Shown: piece after piece, positions 1-9,106 of the stretch
How the letters are laid out: the number at the start of each line of letters is the position of its first letter
How positions within the stretch are numbered: the stretch's first letter is position 1
Assembly: GCA_934525675.1 (NCBI GenBank)
Contig: CAKSZH010000016.1
Span: forward strand, 1-38,989
Reading direction: 5' to 3'
Origin: an uncultured Eubacteriales bacterium
GTDB lineage: Bacteria; Bacillota; Clostridia; Oscillospirales; CAG-272
Length of the DNA stretch: 38,989 bases
The notes under the pieces: generated by a model
Database searches by the model: none
What the model was told of the DNA's origin: nothing
What the model saw: only the letters and a program-made list of their open reading frames with translations
Translations under genes and position numbers: made by a program

Positions 1-16
1 GGCGGCGGTTTCTCTT

Positions 17-817
17 TCATTCTGTTTTTTCTTTTGCTCTGAAATAGGTACCGATATGCCCGCCGTCCATGAGGCGGTACAGAATCTTCGGGTCGCTTCC
101 GTTGAGGATGAACATGGGGATCCCCGCTTCGGTCGCAATACGCGCAGCTCTGAGCTTTGCCAGCATTCCGCCGGTCCCGCGGTCGGTGCCCGCGCCGCCT
201 GCCGATGCCAACATTTCGTCGGTCACCTTTGACACCGAGCTGATGAGTTCCGCCTCCGGATTCTGTCTCGGGTCATCCGTGTACAGCCCGTCCACATCGG
301 AAAGGTTGAGCAGAAGATCCGCCTCCGTCATCACGGCAACGTACGCGGAAAGCAGGTCGTTTCCGCCGAATTTGTGAAGCTCCTCGGTCGAAACCGAGTC
401 GTTTTCGTTGACCACGGGAACGCATCCCATCTCCAGCAGCGTGCGGAAGGTATCCTTCGCCGCGGCACAGCCCACGCGGTCATCCACCACATCCTTGGTC
501 AGGAGAATCTGCGCCACGGTGTGCCCGAAGTCCGAGAAACAACGGTCGTACAGCTTCATCAGCTCGCTCTGACCGACCGCCGCCATCGCCTGCTTTTCCG
601 GGATGGTCGCGGGACGGTGCCCGAGCTTCATTTTCGCAACGCCCGACGCGACTGCGCCCGATGACACAAGAATCACCTGCTTGCCTGCGTTGACAAAATC
701 CGACAATACCTCCGCCAGCTCCTCGATCCGGCGGAGATTGAGGCTCCCCGTCGGGTGGGTCAGCGTGGACGACCCGACCTTGACAACGATGCGCTTACTC
801 TCAGCAAAATAACTCAT
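17..817 (-). CDS. proB: Glutamate 5-kinase, short PUA-less form
   Basis: Catalyses ATP-dependent phosphorylation of L-glutamate to glutamyl 5-phosphate, the first step of proline synthesis, in the cytoplasm. The 266-residue product opens with the amino-acid-kinase phosphate loop VKVGSSTLTH, then SSGAVASGV, the substrate loop NENDSVS, FGGNDLLSAYVA and, late in the protein, GTGGMLAKL. It ends after the kinase domain, so the C-terminal PUA domain of the ~367-residue enterobacterial enzyme is missing, as in many Gram-positive ProB proteins. I chose the ATG at 817 because GAGGG lies about 8 bases upstream. An in-frame ATG at 970 would add 51 low-complexity residues and has no ribosome binding site. 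The usual partner proA would lie past the left edge. Function is confident from motifs; no sequence search was run. Confidence 0.95.
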   Translation of the reverse strand: MSYFAESKRIVVKVGSSTLTHPTGSLNLRRIEELAEVLSDFVNAGKQVILVSSGAVASGVAKMKLGHRPATIPEKQAMAAVGQSELMKLYDRCFSDFGHTVAQILLTKDVVDDRVGCAAAKDTFRTLLEMGCVPVVNENDSVSTEELHKFGGNDLLSAYVAVMTEADLLLNLSDVDGLYTDDPRQNPEAELISSVSKVTDEMLASAGGAGTDRGTGGMLAKLRAARIATEAGIPMFILNGSDPKILYRLMDGGHIGTYFRAKEKTE

Positions 818-1039
818 TCCGTGACCCTCGCTCCCGCCCGCGGGAGCGCCTTTCCTGTCTCTTGATTCCTGTGCCGCCGCGGCTGTGTTTCTCCCCGGCG
901 GACGAAGGAAATAACGCGGACGCAGAGCGTCTTCCGAAAGCCGGAACGGCAGACGACCGTTTTCCGTCATATGGCGGCGGCTTCCCGTTTATCCGCGTCA
1001 TTTCGCGGTCCCCGCGTGAAGTTTCTTCGCGGAAAATTC

Positions 1040-1068
1040 AAAAAACCCCTTTTCAAAAGGATTTTTTT
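1040..1068. other. Short hairpin flanked by A and T runs in the proB-zapA gap
   Basis: The core CCTTTT-C-AAAAGG (1048-1060) is flanked by six A on the left and seven T on the right, so on either strand it reads as a small stem followed by a U-tract. In the proB direction it would sit about 35-40 bases after the predicted transcription start, where an attenuator could be. In the zapA direction it overlaps the predicted promoter. The stem is short and AT-rich, so the terminator reading is tentative. Confidence 0.35.
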
Positions 1069-1078
1069 GATTTATAAT
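1050..1078 (+). promoter_or_regulatory. Possible promoter of zapA
   Basis: A perfect TATAAT at 1073-1078 faces zapA. The best -35 partner at 17 bases is a weak TTTTCA (1050-1055), or TTTCAA at 16 bases. The start of transcription would be near 1085, about 125 bases before zapA. Between 818 and 1209 I see no coding sequence. Confidence 0.4.
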
Positions 1079-1106
1079 AAATGTGAATAGATATTTATTC
1101 CCGTTT

Positions 1107-1135
1107 ATTATACAACGGTTTTCTCTCTTTTGCAA
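1107..1135 (-). promoter_or_regulatory. Sigma-70-type promoter of proB
   Basis: Reading the minus strand, TTGCAA (1130-1135) is followed after exactly 17 bases by a perfect TATAAT (1107-1112). It points at proB but lies about 285 bases before the chosen start codon, which implies a long 5' leader. Confidence 0.7.
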
Positions 1136-1209
1136 GCGTTTTCCGGAAAACGCCCGTGGGAGAGGAACAGAGCGGGAATCTGCCGTCCGGCGGCAAGGAG
1201 GTAAAACAT

Positions 1210-1698
1210 ATGAAACAGAAGTATACGATCACCGTTGCCGGCATTGACCTCAACGTTCTGTCCGACGGAGACGCGGAGTCCGTAGAGACCGTCGTGGCAA
1301 GCCTCGACCGCAAAATGCGGGAAATCTTCCTGCACAGCCCGACCTGCTCCAAAAACGAGGCGGCGCTCCTCTGCGCCCTCGAATACTGCTCCGAGCATCT
1401 TGCCGAGGAGGAACATCTCGCGGAGCTGGAAGAAAACGCGGTGAAGTATCAGGCACAGATCGCAAATCTGACCGGAGAAAACGCACGCCTCAAGGCGACG
1501 CTGGAAAAACTGCTTGCCGAGCAGAAGCGCGGCGGGAATGAAAACGGGAGTACGCCGGAGGGTTCCGCGAATGTGACCCGGCGCGACGTGTCGGCTCTGG
1601 AGAACGCGGCAAACGCCAAGGCGAAGAACGTCAAAGGCGGCAAAAAGAGCCGCGTCGGCAATATGTTCGACCTTCTGACCTTCAACGACGACGTCTGA
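1210..1698 (+). CDS. zapA: Cell division protein ZapA with C-terminal extension
   Basis: ZapA binds and cross-links FtsZ filaments at the division septum. The N-terminal ~45 residues fit the ZapA fold (YTITVAGIDLNVLSDGDAE, then a SLDRKMREI helix). A long acidic helical region follows at about residues 55-110 and is likely the dimerising coiled coil. The protein has 162 residues; family members are usually about 85-110. The extra part is a Lys/Asn/Ala-rich, probably disordered tail ending in NMFDLLTFNDDV. The ATG at 1210 is chosen over an in-frame one at 1156 because AAGGAGG lies just upstream. The stop is 13 bases before the U32 gene, so the two are probably co-transcribed, an arrangement familiar from clostridial genomes. 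Confidence 0.85.
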   Translation: MKQKYTITVAGIDLNVLSDGDAESVETVVASLDRKMREIFLHSPTCSKNEAALLCALEYCSEHLAEEEHLAELEENAVKYQAQIANLTGENARLKATLEKLLAEQKRGGNENGSTPEGSANVTRRDVSALENAANAKAKNVKGGKKSRVGNMFDLLTFNDDV

Positions 1699-1711
1699 CG
1701 CGCGGATACGA

Positions 1712-4228
1712 ATGAAGCAGAACGGACAGGGTCCGGCGGTAACACGCGCCATTCCGGAAAAACCGGCAAAGCCAGGCGGACAGAACCCGGCGAAAAGGTC
1801 TGCCGCGTCGGAACAGCCAACGGCACAACACGGTGAGCCGATCACCGGACGATATACCGAACATCCGGCAGGAGGGAAGAATCCCTTTCTGCCGGAACTG
1901 CTCTCTCCCGCCGGTTCTCCCGAGGCGCTCCGCGCCGCGATCGAGGGCGGAGCCGACGCAGTGTACCTCGGCGGGATCGGATTCAACGCCCGCGCGGGGG
2001 CGCAGAATTTCGATGCGCAGTCGCTCCGTGAGGGCATTGCGCTTGCCCACGCATACGGGGTGAAAGTCTACGTCACGCTCAACACGCAGGTATACGACCG
2101 CGAGCTGCCGGACTGGCTCCGCGCCGTGGAGGGGGCGTACACGGCGGGCGCCGACGCGCTGATCCTCGCGGACATCGGCGGCGCGGCACTGGTGAAACAT
2201 TACTTTCCCGACTTTGAGATCCACGCAAGCACCCAGATGTCGGGACACAACACGGATATGGCAGCCGGGCTGAAAACGCTCGGCTTTTCGCGCATGGTCG
2301 TGGCGAGGGAGACCTCTTATGAAAATCTGGTGACGCTCTGTCAAAACTCCCCCATCGAAACCGAGCTGTTTGTTCACGGCGCGCTGTGCGTCAGCGCCTC
2401 GGGGCAATGTCTCTTTTCCTATGCCGTCGGCGGCAGGAGCGGCAACCGCGGCGAATGTGCCCAGCCCTGCCGTCTTCCCTACGGCGGGCGGGATACCTAC
2501 CCGCTCTCCCTGAAGGATCTTTCGCTTGCGGGACATATTCCGGAGCTGATCGCGTCGGGCGTGTCGTCGCTCAAGATTGAAGGGCGCATGAAGTCTCCCT
2601 CCTATGTGTACGGCGTGACGGCGGTCTTCCGCAGACTGCTCGACGAGGGTCGCGCGGCAACGCCCGGCGAGATGCGCGAGCTGGCGGAGCTGTTTTCGCG
2701 CGGCGGATTTACCGACGGGTATTTCCGCGGGAAGCCCGACGGCAATATGCTCGGTATCCGGTCCCGCGAGGACAAGGAGGTCAGCCGTGCGGCGCAGCCG
2801 TTCGGGGGTCTGACGAGAAAGGTGCCGCTCGACATGGTGCTGACAGTGAAACGCGGAAAGTCCGTCACCCTGACCGTGACCGACGCGGGCGGAAAGAGCG
2901 CGACCGTCACGGGAGAGATTCCGGAGGAGGCGCAGAACCGACCGTCAGAAAAGGAAGATCTTCTCCCCAAGCTGACCCGCCTCGGCGGAACACCGTATGA
3001 GGTGCGACGCGCGGAGATTTTCCTCGACGACGGGTTGCTTCTGCCCTTCTCCGCGCTCAACGCCATGCGGCGGGACGCCGTCGGGGCGCTGACCGGAACG
3101 GGCAGGGTTTCGCCGGGACTGTTCCGCGGGGCGATCGGGGACGAAGTGCTCTCCGGACTCGGTAAAAATCTTTGTGCCGGGGCGGGAAATGATTCCGCAG
3201 ATAAGCGGAACGCAACCACCGGAGCAGATGACACGACTGCCGGCACGCGGAACGCGACCGCAGACACGCGGAACGCGATCGCCGGAGCAGGCAGCGCGAC
3301 CGCCGACACGCAGAACGCAACCGCCGGGGCAGATGACGTGACCGCAGACACGCGGAACGCGACCGCCGAAGCAGATGACGTGACCGCAGACACGAAGGGC
3401 ACCGCCGCTCACACGGACATTTCTCCCGAAATTCCCCGCCGCCAGGCAGTCTGTTACCTGCCGGAACAGCTGACGGACAGGGTGCGTGAAACCTTTGACC
3501 GGGTCTACCTGCCGCTGGAGTATTTTTCGGGCGGGGCGTACCCCAAAAGCGCCGACGCGCGCGCAAGGGCGATTCCCGGCAGCCGGCAAACGCCGCTTCC
3601 GTGGGTCCCGGAGGGCGTTCTGCTTCCTCCGATCATTCCGGACAGCGAGCGTGCGGACGTGCTGCGGCGGCTCACGGAAGCCCGGCACATGGGCGCAGAA
3701 TACGCGCTGACGGGAAACGTCGGGCATCTTGACGTCGTGCGGGAAGCGGGGCTGATCCCCGTCGGGGACTTCCGGCTGAACGTCTGCAACGCGGCAAGCC
3801 TTGCGGTGGAGCGGGCGCTCGGATTTGGGGGTGTCATTCTCTCCCCCGAGCTGACGCTCCCGCGTCTGCGCGACCTTTCCTTCCCCGATACCGCGGCGAT
3901 CGTTTACGGGCGGATGCCGCTTATGGTGCTGGAAAAATGCGTGGGGACCGAGCTCGGCGGCTGTACCCGCTGCGCGGAAAACAGGCTTGCCCTCACCGAC
4001 CGGACGGGCGCCGTATTCCCGGTGCTCCGCACGCCGCCGCACCGCTCGCTGGTATTCAACTCGGTGCCGACCTTTATGGCGGACCGGGCGGAATTGCTTG
4101 CGCGTTACCGCGTCCTGCGGCAGATTTTCCTCTTTACGGCGGAATCGCCGGAGGAAGTAAACCGGGTGATTGCCGCCTACGAAAAGGGCGCCGCTCCTGT
4201 GGGGGCTGCCCGGCGGATCGCGCAATAA
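1712..4228 (+). CDS. U32 family peptidase / RlhA-like tRNA-rRNA hydroxylase family protein
   Basis: Members of the U32 family were first called collagenase-like peptidases. Better-studied members (RlhA, TrhP) act in RNA hydroxylation and use an Fe-S cluster. The domain starts at about residue 65 with ELLSPAGSPEALRAAIEGGA. The family signature ELFVHGALC plus SASGQCLFS is at about 218-236, followed by GECAQPCR, which gives four cysteines suitable for a 4Fe-4S site, and then SLKIEGRMKSPSYVYG. A C-terminal block includes GTELGGCTRCAENR and FNSVPTFMADR. At 838 residues it is of the long two-domain class. Two oddities stand out: a Pro/Gly/Ala-rich N-terminus (about 1-60) that may not all be translated, since the ATG at 1712 has only a weak ribosome binding site, and a repeat-rich insertion at about 493-568 between the two conserved halves. 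The exact substrate cannot be told from sequence. Confidence 0.88.
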   Translation: MKQNGQGPAVTRAIPEKPAKPGGQNPAKRSAASEQPTAQHGEPITGRYTEHPAGGKNPFLPELLSPAGSPEALRAAIEGGADAVYLGGIGFNARAGAQNFDAQSLREGIALAHAYGVKVYVTLNTQVYDRELPDWLRAVEGAYTAGADALILADIGGAALVKHYFPDFEIHASTQMSGHNTDMAAGLKTLGFSRMVVARETSYENLVTLCQNSPIETELFVHGALCVSASGQCLFSYAVGGRSGNRGECAQPCRLPYGGRDTYPLSLKDLSLAGHIPELIASGVSSLKIEGRMKSPSYVYGVTAVFRRLLDEGRAATPGEMRELAELFSRGGFTDGYFRGKPDGNMLGIRSREDKEVSRAAQPFGGLTRKVPLDMVLTVKRGKSVTLTVTDAGGKSATVTGEIPEEAQNRPSEKEDLLPKLTRLGGTPYEVRRAEIFLDDGLLLPFSALNAMRRDAVGALTGTGRVSPGLFRGAIGDEVLSGLGKNLCAGAGNDSADKRNATTGADDTTAGTRNATADTRNAIAGAGSATADTQNATAGADDVTADTRNATAEADDVTADTKGTAAHTDISPEIPRRQAVCYLPEQLTDRVRETFDRVYLPLEYFSGGAYPKSADARARAIPGSRQTPLPWVPEGVLLPPIIPDSERADVLRRLTEARHMGAEYALTGNVGHLDVVREAGLIPVGDFRLNVCNAASLAVERALGFGGVILSPELTLPRLRDLSFPDTAAIVYGRMPLMVLEKCVGTELGGCTRCAENRLALTDRTGAVFPVLRTPPHRSLVFNSVPTFMADRAELLARYRVLRQIFLFTAESPEEVNRVIAAYEKGAAPVGAARRIAQ
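3190..3415 (+). repeat. In-frame degenerate minisatellite inside the U32 gene
   Basis: About 225 bases made of imperfect units encode variants of RNATAxADDxTADT, rich in Thr, Ala, Asp and Asn. Reading frame is kept throughout. The tract sits between two conserved blocks of the host protein, so it reads as a disordered linker that grew by slippage or unequal exchange. Confidence 0.75.
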
Positions 4229-4305
4229 ATTCGGACAATCTGCCAAGAAAAAAGTCGCTTCCCGGCTCGCCTTGCGGAAGATTCGCAAGCGGCGGACTAC
4301 ACCCG

Positions 4306-4620
4306 ATGGACGTTGAATAGCAGAAACACGCGGCGAATGTTCCTTGTTGGACACCACATGGCAGAAACACGTGGTGGTTGTCTCCTCGGTGGACGTTGCA
4401 TGGCAGAAACACGTGGCGAATGTTCCTTGTTGGATGCCGTGCGTGCGGCAAAAACACACGCGGCGGTTGCCCCTCCGTGTACATCGTGCGGCAGGTCATT
4501 CGGCGAACGTCGAATAACAGAAACGCACAACGGCTGCCCATTGGCGGAAGCCGCACGACAGAATGTATGCAACGCATTTCTTCCGACGAATACCTGCAAC
4601 GAATGCGTCACGGCAGAATC
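4306..4620. repeat. Decayed 41-42 bp tandem repeat tract
   Basis: The gap between the U32 gene and the secreted glycosidase gene holds a repeat whose core is CAGAAACACG followed by TGG or CGG. Cores start at 4321, 4362 and 4404 (spacings 41 and 42). More degenerate ones follow at 4449, 4518, 4559 and 4614. The first three units share GGACGTTGCATGG-like and GAATGTTCCTTGTTGG-like flanks. Small frames across it on both strands are repeat artefacts without ribosome binding sites. I see no gene in 4229-4662. Confidence 0.7.
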
Positions 4621-4662
4621 CCCCGCGGGAAACTCCTTGCGACAAAATACCGCATCACCCCA

Positions 4663-4694
4663 AAGCGGCTCCCGGCATCAGCCGGGAGCCGCTT
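4663..4694. terminator. Hairpin between convergent genes
   Basis: A perfect 14-base stem, AAGCGGCTCCCGGC and its complement, encloses the four-base loop ATCA. It lies 27 bases past the stop of the minus-strand glycosidase gene and downstream of the plus-strand U32 gene. T-tracts are weak on both sides (TTGTTCATTTC on plus, TTTGGGG on minus), so it may terminate both transcripts or just protect 3' ends. Confidence 0.6.
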
Positions 4695-4720
4695 GTTCAT
4701 TTCATGAGCGGGACTGCGCT

Positions 4721-7700
4721 TCAATTCCCCGCATACACGCAGTACAGCTTCGCGGCAGTGTTCGCGTCCGCCGCCGTGCGGTATGCCTTCATATACATCT
4801 GCTTCACGCCGTATGCCGCGTACACATCCGTTGCCGAATCCACGGTCGTGCCCGTCGGGGCATACGCGCCGAGAAGCAGATGGCTGCCGGTCGCTCCGGA
4901 CAGGAGATCGACCGTGCCGCGGGTCGTCGCGCTGTACGCGAGGATCCCGTTGACATACACCTTCTGGGTCACGCCGTCAAAGGTCTCGGTAAAATGCACG
5001 TAGCCGGTCGCCGGGACTGCCGCCTGCGTCCGCGTTTTCAGCGGGAAGAGCCCGGTATTCGTCGAGGAAATCAGTCCCGTCGCGGGATTGTACCGGATTC
5101 CGCCGAACCAGAAACCGTCGTCATTGCCATACGGCTCCAGCACGCCGATGTAGTCGCCCGCGCCGTATGCCGCCTCGGGGATATAGAACACCGTTTCGTG
5201 CGTCCAGCCGGACAGTCCCCCAAAGCCGCCGACCGACTGACTTCTCTTTTCCGTCAGTCCCGATCCGAAATCAAAGGAAAACCACGCGTCGGCGATCAGG
5301 TCGTCATAACCCGAAGCCTTGTCGGCAAGCGACTGCGCATAAAATCTTCCCGCCGCGCCGGTCCCTGCCGCATGGGCATACCCGAATGCGTAGTCAAGCG
5401 TCACGCCGTAAAGCGAATACTGGCTGCGGAACGCGGTCCGCTTGGCACCGTAATTTGCAAACACATTGAGGAAAATCTGGTTCTGGGATGCCGCCGTCAG
5501 ATCCGCGCTCAGATCCTTGGTCGCACTGCCCTCGAGAATCAGTTCTCCGTTCAGGTAGACCCGGAGAGAGCCGGTGGAGAAGGTCGCAAGGAAGTACGCC
5601 TCACCCGTCACGGTCTTTGCCTTCTGATACCGGACGGTGAAATTCTCCCCGTTCGAGAAATACGCAAGTCCCGTGCCGAGGTTATATCCGACACCGGTTT
5701 CAATGTCTGCGGCGCCGGTCGCGCCGGTACTCTTGATACCGAACACCAACAGTTTACTGGTATCCGTGTATTCCTTTTCGGGAATCTGATACCGTGCGAT
5801 CTTGGTCCAGCCGTCCATGTCCCGTGCGCCGACCATGGTCGCGGCGACACGCGTGGTGTTCATCAGGGTACCGGTTTCCGTGAGGGTATAATCGTAAGCG
5901 TACCACGGCTGTACCAGCACATCGGAATAGTCGTATCTCATGTCATCCGGATCGTTCAGCGCGTCGATTCCCTCAGCCTCATACAGCCGGGCAATCACGG
6001 CGGCGGTCGTTGCGATATGGTATCCTCTTGTATTCAGAAGCACCACGCCGTAAGCGTCAAACTGATTGACGACGGCTGCGTCCGCGTCTCCCTTCACCGC
6101 CATGCCGCCGAGCAGCATGGTGTTCTGCGCCGCGCGTCCGAGGGCGGCTTTGCCCGCCGTCCGGTCGGAAACGGTCGCGGTGTAGGCAAGCGACCCGTTG
6201 ACATAGACCTTCTGGGTCACGCCGTCAAAGGTCTCCGTGAAGAAGACCCAGCCGGACAGCTTCACGGGCGTCACGGTTGCGGACGGGAAGAGCGCGGAAT
6301 TTACGGAGAAAATCACGCCGGTGGACAGGTTGTAGTTGATGCCGGTCGTCCAGCTTCCGGCGTCCGCGCCGCGCCATCCGAACACGCCGATGACCGCGTC
6401 CGCGCCGTATTCCCCGTCGGGGATATAAAGCGTTGCGGTGCGCGTCCAGCCGGTGGCGCTCAGGTCCTTCGAGAAACCGGTCATGTCGAGGAGCCGCGGC
6501 GACGCAAGTCCCATGATGCCGGAGAAGTCCTGTTCATACCAGCCGGAAACCGTGAGCTTTTCGTAATCGTCCAGTCCCGTCAGGGCGTTCTTTGCGGTGC
6601 TCACATAGCTGTACTTGAAGCGTCCGCCGGGAGCAACGTCACCGGAGATGTAGAAATCCATGATATCGCCGGAGAAAACACTGTCGTCGTTCCCGTCATG
6701 CACGTTGTCGGTCACGCTGAAGTTGACCGTGAAATCGTATCCGCTGATGCCGACGAGCTTCTTCGGAATTCTGATTTGCAGGTATCTGCCGTCCACCGCA
6801 TAGGACACGGTACCGACCGTCTCGGTCTCGTAGCCGTTGCCCGTGAAGCGTTCCAGCGTCGCGGTCGTTGCGGTCGGCGTGGTCTTGTTGACGACGTAAT
6901 CAAAGGTCTCCCAGCCCCCATTCGACTGGTCGGTGTCCAGATAGAGCGTCATCCATCTGCCGTCGGTATAGGGGGTGATGCTGTCCATGCACTCCACCAG
7001 GAAGTAGAGGTTGTCATCGTCGCGCGCAACCTGCGCGCCGATGATGTCGTTTCTGCCGGAATCCTCGGTATAGAGTCTTCCGCCGTAGCCGTAGGACGAA
7101 CGGTCGCCCGTGTTGTCACGGTACGCGGCAAAATAGAGACCGATCTCCTCCCACTGGGAAAGGTCGCCGTAAATATCGATCGCCATTGCCTTTCCGGCAG
7201 GCGTGATCGCCTCGGTGCCCTTGTAGCGGCGGATGAAGTTGACCATCTGGTAATAGTAGTTGTCCTTGAGCGCGCCCTTCGTGGGCTCGATGTCGCGGCT
7301 GTACTCGTCCTTGAAGGTATCGGGAAGCGCGTTGTCGGTATTGTTGTAACCGGAAGAACCGGGCCAGGAGACCTGACGGTCGGCGACCCATTCGTTCCAG
7401 CCGGTCACGAAGATGACGTCAGGATCCTTCGAGAGCGCGTACTCAAACTGCTCCGCGAAGTTGTAGCCGTAAAGCGACGAGGTGCCGCCGTTGTAGCGGT
7501 CGCCCTGCGCATTGGTGTAGGAACGTCCCATGACGTACTTGCCGTTCATCGCAATGATGGGATACGACGATCCGGCGGTATTTCTGTAAGTATAGTTCTG
7601 TGCGGGGGAGACCGTCATCTGGGTCAGGTTCGTCGCCGAACCGAATACCGGCTGGGGATACACGTTGAGCCAGCCCCAATAGGTGGAGCCCTTTGCGGAA

Positions 7701-8953
7701 GCCGCACTCGCGGTATAGGTGCCGTGACCGGCGCGGAAGGAGAAGAAATTCCGGAGCGTATCGGAGAGGTTGGAGGAATACGCCATGAGGAACGGCTTGC
7801 CGTTCAGGCGGTACCACAGATCCGACCACTTGCCGGCGGAGTACACGTCGTTGTAGAGTTTGGTCGCCTGCGTCGCGGAATCGGCGTTCGCGGCAAACGG
7901 AAGCAGGAAGGACACCAACGGGACGTCCACACCGTCCGCCTTTGCGTCGGCAAAAGTGCTGAACACCGCGGTATAGGCGCTGTCCCACGTAAAGGTGCCG
8001 TTGGTGTTGTCAAAGAAGATGGCATCCACCCCCGCGTTGGCAAGCAGTTCGCTTTGGCGGCGGATGACCCATTTATCGGTGGATGCGTAATAGCCGTAAA
8101 TCGGCTCGTTCCAAAAATAAACGTAATTCGAGGGATCTCCCCAGAGAGAGCTGCTGTAATCGTTCTGGATCTCCGGGTGCTTCTCCATCAGCTCCTGCAC
8201 ATTGACGGGAATCTTGTTGAGGCGCGGAGAACCCGCAACCTGCAGGTGCCAGTCCCAGTAAAACATGGCGAGCGTCTTGCCTTCCACGGGATCGCCGACC
8301 TCTGCGTTGGTGAGCGAGGTTCTGCCGAGCGCATCGGTGAACACCCAGGTCCCGGGCTTCACCGTATACTTTGCGGCGGACGCGTTGAAACTCCCCGCCG
8401 TGGCGGGCGCCGAACGCACGAAGCAGGAGGACGCCGTTGCGGGAGAGCCGGCAAAGGTGACCGTCATGCAGAGGTCAAAGTCGGAGATATCCGCCGTGCC
8501 GAGGTAGCAGTCGGTTCCGGCGACAAGGTTGTTTTCCGCCGCGAGAAATGCGGCTCCGCCCTCACCGGCTTTGATCGTGAGCAGGTACTTCCCTGCCTTC
8601 TGCCGGGAAAAGGAAAGCGGCGCCGAAACCTCGCCCGTGAGGGAGAAGCTATTTTCGGAGATCGCCGGATTTTCCAGCGTTGCCGCGACGCTCCCCGCAA
8701 AAGAGCGGAGCGACACGGTCGCGCTTCCCGTCCCCGTTCCGGAATCGGTCAGGGTCACGGACAGCGCGTCAAACGGCAGGTCGGCTTCAAACAGGAAGGA
8801 ATACGCCTGCCCCGGCTCCGCCGTCTTCGCAATCAGCTCCGACGCGGGGTCATACGCCTTCACGGTACCGCCCGTTTCGCCGAGCGCGACCACCGTGACG
8901 GGAATCGCCGCGAGAAGCAGAATTGCCGCGATCAAAAGGATCCGTTTCTTCAT
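4721..8953 (-). CDS. Large secreted multidomain glycoside hydrolase-like protein
   Basis: The 1410-residue protein starts with a clear signal peptide (MKKR, then a hydrophobic core to about residue 23), so it is exported. Residues ~225-570 look like a GH71/GH99-type TIM barrel: MFYWDWHLQVAGSP near 230, GVDAIFFDNTNG, VTGWNEW near 518, and DEYSRDIEP near 545, where acidic residues of such enzymes sit. Residues ~588-770 resemble a CBM9/DOMON-like carbohydrate-binding domain (DNLYFLVECMD, TLYLDTDQS). Three related LamG/concanavalin-like modules follow at ~838-924, ~1044-1144 and ~1249-1347; modules 1 and 3 share TETFDGVTQKVYVNG. There is no LPXTG or SLH anchor at the C-terminus. AAGGAGG precedes the ATG. 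It probably degrades or binds a host or plant glycan. The polymer is unknown, and the family assignment rests on motifs only. Confidence 0.75.
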   Translation of the reverse strand: MKKRILLIAAILLLAAIPVTVVALGETGGTVKAYDPASELIAKTAEPGQAYSFLFEADLPFDALSVTLTDSGTGTGSATVSLRSFAGSVAATLENPAISENSFSLTGEVSAPLSFSRQKAGKYLLTIKAGEGGAAFLAAENNLVAGTDCYLGTADISDFDLCMTVTFAGSPATASSCFVRSAPATAGSFNASAAKYTVKPGTWVFTDALGRTSLTNAEVGDPVEGKTLAMFYWDWHLQVAGSPRLNKIPVNVQELMEKHPEIQNDYSSSLWGDPSNYVYFWNEPIYGYYASTDKWVIRRQSELLANAGVDAIFFDNTNGTFTWDSAYTAVFSTFADAKADGVDVPLVSFLLPFAANADSATQATKLYNDVYSAGKWSDLWYRLNGKPFLMAYSSNLSDTLRNFFSFRAGHGTYTASAASAKGSTYWGWLNVYPQPVFGSATNLTQMTVSPAQNYTYRNTAGSSYPIIAMNGKYVMGRSYTNAQGDRYNGGTSSLYGYNFAEQFEYALSKDPDVIFVTGWNEWVADRQVSWPGSSGYNNTDNALPDTFKDEYSRDIEPTKGALKDNYYYQMVNFIRRYKGTEAITPAGKAMAIDIYGDLSQWEEIGLYFAAYRDNTGDRSSYGYGGRLYTEDSGRNDIIGAQVARDDDNLYFLVECMDSITPYTDGRWMTLYLDTDQSNGGWETFDYVVNKTTPTATTATLERFTGNGYETETVGTVSYAVDGRYLQIRIPKKLVGISGYDFTVNFSVTDNVHDGNDDSVFSGDIMDFYISGDVAPGGRFKYSYVSTAKNALTGLDDYEKLTVSGWYEQDFSGIMGLASPRLLDMTGFSKDLSATGWTRTATLYIPDGEYGADAVIGVFGWRGADAGSWTTGINYNLSTGVIFSVNSALFPSATVTPVKLSGWVFFTETFDGVTQKVYVNGSLAYTATVSDRTAGKAALGRAAQNTMLLGGMAVKGDADAAVVNQFDAYGVVLLNTRGYHIATTAAVIARLYEAEGIDALNDPDDMRYDYSDVLVQPWYAYDYTLTETGTLMNTTRVAATMVGARDMDGWTKIARYQIPEKEYTDTSKLLVFGIKSTGATGAADIETGVGYNLGTGLAYFSNGENFTVRYQKAKTVTGEAYFLATFSTGSLRVYLNGELILEGSATKDLSADLTAASQNQIFLNVFANYGAKRTAFRSQYSLYGVTLDYAFGYAHAAGTGAAGRFYAQSLADKASGYDDLIADAWFSFDFGSGLTEKRSQSVGGFGGLSGWTHETVFYIPEAAYGAGDYIGVLEPYGNDDGFWFGGIRYNPATGLISSTNTGLFPLKTRTQAAVPATGYVHFTETFDGVTQKVYVNGILAYSATTRGTVDLLSGATGSHLLLGAYAPTGTTVDSATDVYAAYGVKQMYMKAYRTAADANTAAKLYCVYAGN

Positions 8954-9106
8954 GAATCAAAACCTCCTTGTCCCCGGGCACCCGCCAAAAACGTTTCCGT
9001 TTTTGTACGGGGCTGTCAATCATATATTTTACCAATTTAATTTTATCAGGAAATATACAGAAAATCAAGACTATTTTCGTTTTTTGTGCTTTTTTCAGGA
9101 AAGCTC

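Noticed and set aside
818..1106. T-box leader upstream of proB
   Set aside because: A GGGGACCGCG stretch vaguely recalls the T-box core, but the GGTGG part, specifier stem and paired terminator/antiterminator could not be found.
2945..4459. A 504-codon minus-strand frame across the U32 gene and the repeat tract
   Set aside because: Antisense to a conserved protein; its start is built from the 41-bp repeats.
4306..4620. CRISPR array
   Set aside because: The intervening parts are themselves related and the spacing drifts (41, 42, 45, 69); there are no unique spacers and no cas genes.
4313..9040. A 1575-codon open frame on the plus strand opposite the secreted glycosidase
   Set aside because: It is the mirror of a high-GC gene with biased third positions, has no ribosome binding site and no recognisable domain. 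The opposite strand has signal peptide, domains and AAGGAGG.
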